Of a stretch of DNA of 29,082 nt, positions 24,286 through 29,082 are shown piece by piece (within the stretch, counting starts at the first letter, position 1; each line of letters opens with the position of its first letter). The translations under genes were made by a program, and so were the position numbers. This DNA comes from an uncultured Selenomonadales bacterium (GTDB lineage Bacteria > Bacillota > Negativicutes > Selenomonadales > Selenomonadaceae): NCBI GenBank assembly GCA_937877655.1, contig CALFJC010000109.1, forward strand, positions 1-29,082, read 5' to 3'. The notes under the pieces were generated by a model. That model was not told the DNA's origin and did no database searches. It saw only the letters and a program-made list of their open reading frames with translations.

Positions 24286-25302
24286 ATGAAAACAGCACTG
24301 ATAACGGGCGTCACGGGACAAGACGGCTCGTATTTGACGGAGCTTTTGTTGTCGAAGGGCTATGAGGTTCACGGCTTGATTCGGCGGCACAGTACGCCTT
24401 GCACACAGCGAATCAATCACATTGCCGACGCAAATTTTTTCTTGCACTACGGCGACTTGACCGATTCATCAGGTTTGAACAATTTGATTCGCACGATTCA
24501 GCCCGATGAAGTTTACAATTTGGCGGCGCAATCGCATGTCGGAATTTCTTTTTAAGTGCCCGAATACACGGCGGAGGCGACGGGCGTCAGCACGATAAAA
24601 TTGCTTGAGGCGATTCGTCAAAATAAAATCGACGCGAAATTTTATCAAGCGTCGACGTCCGAACTTTTCGGCGGCTTGCCGGAAACTGCCCCGCAATCGG
24701 AGAAAACTCCTTTTCACCCGCGCAGTCCTTACGCCGCCGCGAAACTTTATTCTTATTGGATAACGGTAAATTATCGCGAGGCTTATGACATGTTCGCCTG
24801 CAACGGGATTTTATTCAATCACGAGTCGCCGCGTCGCGGAGAAGATTTTGTCACGCGGAAAATTACAATCGCCGTTGCAAAAATCTGCGCGGGTTTGCAG
24901 GAAAAATTGTCGCTTGGCAATTTGGATGCCAAACGCGATTGGGGTTTTGCAAAAGATTATGTCGAAGGGCAATGGCTGATTCTCCAACAAAAAAAGCCCG
25001 ACGATTTTGTTTTGGCGATGGGCGAAACTCACACGGTCAGAGAATTTGTCGAGGCGGCTTTTGAAGAAGTCGGCAAAAAAATTATTTGGCGCGGCGCGGG
25101 CGTCGAGGAAAAAGGTTACTGCGCGGAGACGGGAAAACTTTTGGTTGATGTAAATCCGAAATATTTTCGTCCCGCCGAAGTCGATTTGCTTTTGGGCGAC
25201 CCGTCGAAAGCGCAAAAAGTTCTCGGCTGGCAAAGGAAAGTTTCTTTCCGCGAGTTGGTTAAAATTATGATTCAAGCCGATTTAAAAACTTATGGACGGT
25301 GA
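24286..25302 (+). pseudogene. gmd: GDP-mannose 4,6-dehydratase, interrupted by an in-frame TAA
   Basis: GMD turns GDP-mannose into GDP-4-keto-6-deoxymannose, the first step to GDP-fucose and related sugars. ATG 24286 follows GGGAGG. The NADP motif G-V-T-G-Q-D-G is at 8-14, the catalytic S-T-S-E-L-F-G near 123-129, and Y-A-A-A-K at about 149-153. The reading frame is intact over 338 codons except codon 90 (24553-24555), where TAA stands between S-F and V-P-E-Y-T-A, a place where homologues usually have an acidic residue. A single G to T change from GAA explains it. GTG follows the stop directly, so re-initiation could yield a second fragment, but I see no good SD. It could be a real null allele, a sequencing error or a split gene. 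Confidence 0.88.
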
Positions 25303-25362
25303 TTTTATAGAGTGATTGCTTGGGTGATGTCGCGGAAAAAAATTTATAAGGAAGGTTGTTTT

Positions 25363-26313
25363 ATGGAAAAAAATTCTAAGATTTATGTCGCGGGGCACAG
25401 GGGAATGGTCGGCTCGGCTATCGTTCGTGAACTTGTGCGGCAAGGCTACGAAAATATTATCACGCGGACGCACGCCGAACTTGATTTGACGCGGCAAGCG
25501 GACGTTGAAAAATTTTTCGCCGAAGAAAAGCCCGAATATGTTTTTTTGGCGGCGGCTAAAGTCGGCGGCATCGGAGCAAACAGCGAATCGCCTGCCGATT
25601 TTATGTATCAGAACATGTTGATTGAAATGAATGTTATTCACGCCGCATGGAAAAATTCTTGTCGCAAGCTGGAGTTTTTGGGCTCGTCTTGCATTTACCC
25701 GAAATTTGCTCCCCAGCCCATGAAAGAAAATTGCTTGTTGACTTCCGCGCTTGAGCCGACAAATGAGGCTTATGCACTGGCGAAAATTTCGGGACTCAAA
25801 TATTGCGAATATCTCAATCGGCAATACGGCACGGATTTTATTTCGGTCATGCCGACAAACCTTTACGGCGCGAACGATAATTATCACCCGACGCGCTCGC
25901 ATGTTTTGCCCGCACTTATCAGACGTTTTCACGAAGCAAAAGTTCAAAATTTACCGAGTGTAACTTGTTGGGGCGACGGCTCCGCCATGCGGGAATTTCT
26001 TTTCGTTGACGACTTGGCTAATCTCTGCGTCTTCCTTATGAACAACTACAGCGGAAATGAAACTGTCAACGCGGGCACGGGCAAAGAAATTTCGATAAAA
26101 AATCTTGCCGAATTGGTCGCCGAGATTGTCGGTTACAGCGGAAAAATTTTTTGGGACACTTCCAAACCGAACGGCACGCCGCGAAAACTTTTGGATGTCT
26201 CGAAGGCGACGGCTCTCGGCTGGACTTACAAAACCGAATTGCGTGACGGCATAAAACTTGCTTACGAAGACTTCCTGCGTACCCCCCCCCCCATTCAAAA
26301 TTGCAGTAAATAA
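25363..26313 (+). CDS. fcl: GDP-L-fucose synthase
   Basis: A 316-aa NADPH enzyme that epimerises and reduces GDP-4-keto-6-deoxymannose to GDP-L-fucose. It has the nucleotide motif G-H-R-G-M-V-G-S at 11-18, active-site S108 and C110 in G-S-S-C-I-Y-P-K, Y137 and K141 in Y-A-L-A-K, and H180 in T-R-S-H-V. ATG 25363 follows AAGGAAGG; the in-frame codons upstream look untranslated. The protein is complete at about L-A-Y-E-D-F-L-R, then runs through an 11-C tract into a short tail and TAA. Changing the tract by one base alters only this tail, but also where translation stops relative to the next gene. Confidence 0.94.
   Translation: MEKNSKIYVAGHRGMVGSAIVRELVRQGYENIITRTHAELDLTRQADVEKFFAEEKPEYVFLAAAKVGGIGANSESPADFMYQNMLIEMNVIHAAWKNSCRKLEFLGSSCIYPKFAPQPMKENCLLTSALEPTNEAYALAKISGLKYCEYLNRQYGTDFISVMPTNLYGANDNYHPTRSHVLPALIRRFHEAKVQNLPSVTCWGDGSAMREFLFVDDLANLCVFLMNNYSGNETVNAGTGKEISIKNLAELVAEIVGYSGKIFWDTSKPNGTPRKLLDVSKATALGWTYKTELRDGIKLAYEDFLRTPPPIQNCSK
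26282..26292 (+). repeat. Poly-C tract (11) at the 3' end of fcl
   Basis: Eleven C follow CGTA near the end of fcl. With 11 C the frame stops at 26311-26313. With 10 C it would stay open to a TAA at 26378-26380, three bases before the ATG of the next gene. With 12 C it stops after a few codons. Confidence 0.9.
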
Positions 26314-26383
26314 GCGAAAACTTTTCAACAGCAGATTAAAGCTCATTTCTCTCCGAAAAATTTTAAAGGGAGGGAAATAAGCC

Positions 26384-28513
26384 ATGAAAATTTTGCTCAC
26401 GGGTTCAAGCGGCTTGGTCGGAAAAAATATTTTGGAGTCGCCGCGCAGTAAAAATTATGAATTGCTTGCGCCGAGCCATAAAGAATTGGAGTTGCTCGAC
26501 AAAGACGCCGTGTCCGATTATCTGGAAAAAAATCGTCCCGATTTGGTGATTCATGCGGCGGGAATTGTCGGCGGCATTGCGGCGAACACAAAGCAACCGC
26601 TGAAATTTTTGGTTGAAAATCTCGATATGGGGCGCAATGTCATTTACGGAGCTTATCGGGCGGGCATAAAAAAATTTTTGAATCTCGGCTCCTCCTGCAT
26701 GTATCCGCGCAACCACGAGACGCCCTTAACCGAAGACATGATTTTGACGGGCGAACTTGAGCCGACAAATGAAGGTTACGCGCTTGCGAAAATTTCTTGC
26801 GCCAGAATGTGCAGTTACATTTCGCGGGAAAATCCCGAATATCAATACAAAACTTTGATTCCTTGCAACATTTACGGACGCTGGGATAAATTTTCGGGCG
26901 AAAGGGCACATATGATCCCCGCCGTGATTCAAAAAATTATTCAAGCCGTTGCGGACGGAAAATCGGAAATTGAAATTTGGGGCGACGGTACTGCTCGCCG
27001 CGAGTTCATGTATGCGGGCGATTTGGCGGATTGTATCTGGCTTGCCGTCGAACGCTTTGACGAATTGCCCGATTTAATGAATGTCGGGCTCGGCGAAGAT
27101 TATTCTGTTGACGAATATTATCAAGCCGTCGCTAAGGTTGTCGGTTTCAAAGGAACTTTCAAACACGATTTGACGAAGCCCGCCGGCATGAAGAGAAAAT
27201 TAACCGACGTATCGCGCATGTTGAAATTTGGTTGGCGTCCGAAAACAAGCTTGGAGGACGGCATAAGATTAACGGTTGATTTTTATCGTGAACATTTCAC
27301 CGAAAAAAAATCGGACAAAATCGGAATCGGCTGGGCTTTTATCAGCGATAACGGGCGGCGGCGCGTCGATGAAATTTTGGCGGCAAATCGTTTATCGCAA
27401 GGACCGATGGTTTACAAGTTTGAAAAGGAATTTGCGAAACTTCACAATCAAAAATACGGAATAGCTCTCAACAGCGGAACGAGTGCTTTGCATGTCGGCT
27501 TGGAGGCGTTGAAAGAAAAATTTGCTTGGCAACCGAAATCCAAAGTTTTGGTTCCTGCCGTGACTTTTATCGCTTCTTCCAATTCCTGTCTTCATGCGGG
27601 GCTTGAGCCCGTTTTTGTTGACGTTGACGCAAAAACTTACAACATAAATCCCGCGCTTATCGAAGAAAAAATTGATAAAGACACCGTCGCGATAATGCCC
27701 GTTCATCTTTTCGGGCAACCTTGCGATATGGAACCGATTGTCGCGCTTGCCGAAAAATATAATTTGAAAATCATTGAGGACTGCGCGGAGGCACATTTTG
27801 CAACTTACAAAAATAAACCCGTCGGCAGTTTCGGCGAAGTCGCCTGTTTCAGTACCTACGTTGCCCACACAATAACGACGGGCATCGGCGGAGTTTTGAC
27901 GACAAATGATCGCGAGCTTATGGAAATTTCTCGTTCGCTTTTGGCGCACGGGCGGGCTTGCACTTGTGAAAAATGCGTTGCTTCCGACCCGCGAGTTGTT
28001 TGTCCGTTGCGTTCCAAAACGGAAATGGATAAAAGATTTATGTTTATCCGCTTGGGCTACAGCTACAGAATCGGCGAGTTTGAAGGCGTTATCGGCTTGG
28101 ATCAGTTGGAGCATAAAGATTTCATAATGAACACGCGCAAGGCAAATGCCGCTTATTTGACGGAAAATCTGCGCGGCGTCGAAGAATATCTGCAGTTGCC
28201 GAGTTATCCCGAATACGTCGATCATTCTTTCATGATGTATCCGCTTGTCGTCAAAAAAAATGCGCCGTTCACGCGGCGGGAGATAACTCAACATTTGGAG
28301 AAAAATAATATCGAGACGCGCCCGATGATGCCGCTTTTGAATCAGCCGTTGTACAAAAAACTTTTCGGCGACTTGGAGAAAAATTATCCCGTTGCCGAGT
28401 GGATTAATCATTACGGCTTTTATGTCGGCTGTCATCACGGTTTGCAAAAGGAGCAACTCGACAAGATACTTAATTGCATTCACGGCTTTTTAAAGGAGAG
28501 AAAATTGGAATGA
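26384..28513 (+). CDS. Fusion of a Fcl/ColC-like reductase and a ColD/E1-like PLP 3-dehydratase
   Basis: A 709-aa two-domain protein. Residues 1 to about 305 form a GDP-fucose-synthase-like domain (G-S-S-G-L-V-G at 7-13; S103, C105, Y132, K136, H176 in the expected places). Residues about 312-709 form a DegT/DnrJ-fold PLP domain (N-S-G-T-S-A-L-H at 363-370, E-D-C at 465-467). The Schiff-base lysine position is His495 (S-T-Y-V-A-H-T-I-T-T-G), as in the sugar 3-dehydratases ColD and E1. Cysteines 467, 526, 528, 531 and 540 resemble the [2Fe-2S] ligand layout known for E1. With gmd and fcl upstream, the likely substrate is GDP-4-keto-6-deoxymannose and the product a GDP-3,6-dideoxyhexose such as colitose. 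It overlaps the next gene by ATGA. Confidence 0.82.
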   Translation: MKILLTGSSGLVGKNILESPRSKNYELLAPSHKELELLDKDAVSDYLEKNRPDLVIHAAGIVGGIAANTKQPLKFLVENLDMGRNVIYGAYRAGIKKFLNLGSSCMYPRNHETPLTEDMILTGELEPTNEGYALAKISCARMCSYISRENPEYQYKTLIPCNIYGRWDKFSGERAHMIPAVIQKIIQAVADGKSEIEIWGDGTARREFMYAGDLADCIWLAVERFDELPDLMNVGLGEDYSVDEYYQAVAKVVGFKGTFKHDLTKPAGMKRKLTDVSRMLKFGWRPKTSLEDGIRLTVDFYREHFTEKKSDKIGIGWAFISDNGRRRVDEILAANRLSQGPMVYKFEKEFAKLHNQKYGIALNSGTSALHVGLEALKEKFAWQPKSKVLVPAVTFIASSNSCLHAGLEPVFVDVDAKTYNINPALIEEKIDKDTVAIMPVHLFGQPCDMEPIVALAEKYNLKIIEDCAEAHFATYKNKPVGSFGEVACFSTYVAHTITTGIGGVLTTNDRELMEISRSLLAHGRACTCEKCVASDPRVVCPLRSKTEMDKRFMFIRLGYSYRIGEFEGVIGLDQLEHKDFIMNTRKANAAYLTENLRGVEEYLQLPSYPEYVDHSFMMYPLVVKKNAPFTRREITQHLEKNNIETRPMMPLLNQPLYKKLFGDLEKNYPVAEWINHYGFYVGCHHGLQKEQLDKILNCIHGFLKERKLE

Positions 28514-29048
28514 AACTTCACATTGGTTGCGGCGAAAAATATTTGCCGGGCTGGAAACATTTGGACGCGAGAAAATTCCCGCACGTCGATTACGTCACGG
28601 ATAAGCTTGACAAACTCGACGTGATCGCCGACAATTCAGTTGAGGAAATTTATGCCTGCCACGTCTTGGAGCATTTCACCCGAATTGAAATGATTCGGGG
28701 GGGGTGTTAAAAGAATGGTATCGCGTTTTAAAATCGGGAGGCATTTTGAGAATTGCCGTGCCGAATTTTGAAGCGATTGTCGAAGAATATTTGTCGTCAA
28801 GAAATTTGGATCTCATGATGGGCTTGCTTTACGGCGGACAGAATTACGAATATAATTTCCATTATCAGACTTACGATTTCAAACGCTTGTCGGAGCTCTT
28901 GACGGGCGCGGGCTTTTCCGATGTCAAGCTTTATGATTGGCGGGATTTTTTGCCGCCGAATTATGACGACTACAGCAGATCTTATCTGCCGCACATGGAT
29001 TTTGAACACGGGCGGTTGATGAGTTTGAATGTTGTTGCCGTGAAATAA
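28510..29048 (+). CDS. Class I SAM methyltransferase, frame-broken at a poly-G tract
   Basis: Two frames make one protein. The first 65 or so residues (M-K-L-H-I-G-C-G-E-K-Y-L-P-G-W, then A-C-H-V-L-E-H-F) hold the SAM-binding motifs. After eight G (28697-28704) the frame stops at TAA 28708-28710, while the remainder (V-L-K-E-W-Y-R-V-L-K-S-G-G-I-L-R-I-A-V-P) continues in another frame to 29048. With 6 or 9 G the product would be about 178-179 aa, normal for sugar-associated methyltransferases of this type. ATG 28510 overlaps the stop of the fusion gene. Likely role is methylation of a surface sugar. As read, it is OFF. Confidence 0.82.
28697..28704 (+). repeat. Poly-G tract (8) in the methyltransferase gene
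   Basis: Eight G lie between ATTC and TGTTAAAAG. The frame is continuous with 6 or 9 G and broken with 8. Confidence 0.9.
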
Positions 29049-29067
29049 TTTTGTGAAGGGAGAATTT

Positions 29068-29082
29068 ATGCAGATAATTTTA
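29068..29082 (+). CDS. Start of a further gene, cut by the window end
   Basis: AAGGGAG lies about 7 bases before ATG 29068, 19 bp after the methyltransferase stop. Only M-Q-I-I-L is visible, so no function can be given. It probably continues the glycan operon. Confidence 0.6.

Noticed and set aside
25312..25362. N-terminal extension of fcl from ATG 25312
   Set aside because: The SD AAGGAAGG sits just before ATG 25363, and the family begins its nucleotide-binding strand right after that start.
1..29082. Very frequent AAAATTTTT words
   Set aside because: They follow from Lys, Asn, Ile and Phe codon choice (AAA, AAT, ATT, TTT) within genes; no positional pattern seen.

Overview
The window reads as chromosomal DNA from an anaerobic or microaerobic member of the Bacillota. 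A Negativicutes (Selenomonas-like) relative is my best guess. This is inference from gene content (DUF5693 protein, MutS2 with an Smr tail, FakA-like DAK2 protein, small group III decarboxylase, cytochrome bd) combined with GDP-deoxyhexose genes of the kind used for Gram-negative surface polysaccharides. GC is mid-range, codon use looks uniform, and no tRNA, rRNA, IS or CRISPR was recognised.

Layout. (1) 10777 to 189, minus strand: one tightly packed operon runs FakA-like protein, GT61 glycosyltransferase (frame-broken at a 10-C tract), prfB with its programmed frameshift, DUF2993 protein, DUF5693 membrane protein and three tandem GT8 glycosyltransferases. It ends in a terminator that, with the 3' tip of the last GT8 gene, has been duplicated as a 112-bp tandem repeat. 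(2) 10908-13241, plus: an FtsA-like ATPase with a long beta-rich tail. (3) 13225-14652, minus: an Orn/Lys/Arg decarboxylase overlapping it tail to tail. (4) 14774-16582, plus: penicillin-binding protein 2 behind a repeat-built leader, ending at a clear terminator. (5) 16694-17320: an unrecognised 208-aa protein. (6) 17328-17654: a gene-free region whose two ends form a 29-bp stem, either a structured RNA or an invertible element. (7) 17687-21789, plus: cydA, an untracked 48-aa membrane protein, cydB and a single CydD-like ABC half-transporter. (8) 21776-24166, minus: mutS2. (9) 24286 to the right edge, plus: a GDP-sugar operon of gmd (with a premature TAA), fcl, a 709-aa reductase/PLP-dehydratase fusion, a methyltransferase (frame-broken at an 8-G tract) and the first codons of another gene.

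How it fits together. The minus-strand operon and the right-hand operon both look devoted to surface glycans. gmd supplies GDP-4-keto-6-deoxymannose. fcl can convert it to GDP-L-fucose. The fusion protein carries a Fcl/ColC-type reductase joined to a PLP enzyme with His in place of the Schiff-base Lys, which fits GDP-3,6-dideoxyhexose (colitose-like) synthesis. The only G/C homopolymers of 8 or more that I saw lie in or at the end of three of these surface-glycan genes, which is the signature of phase variation. Two further sequence-wide patterns stand out: 7-bp tandem arrays at gene boundaries (one inside mutS2), and a highly iterated octamer, CCGCGCAG, counted by eye about 32 times on both strands.
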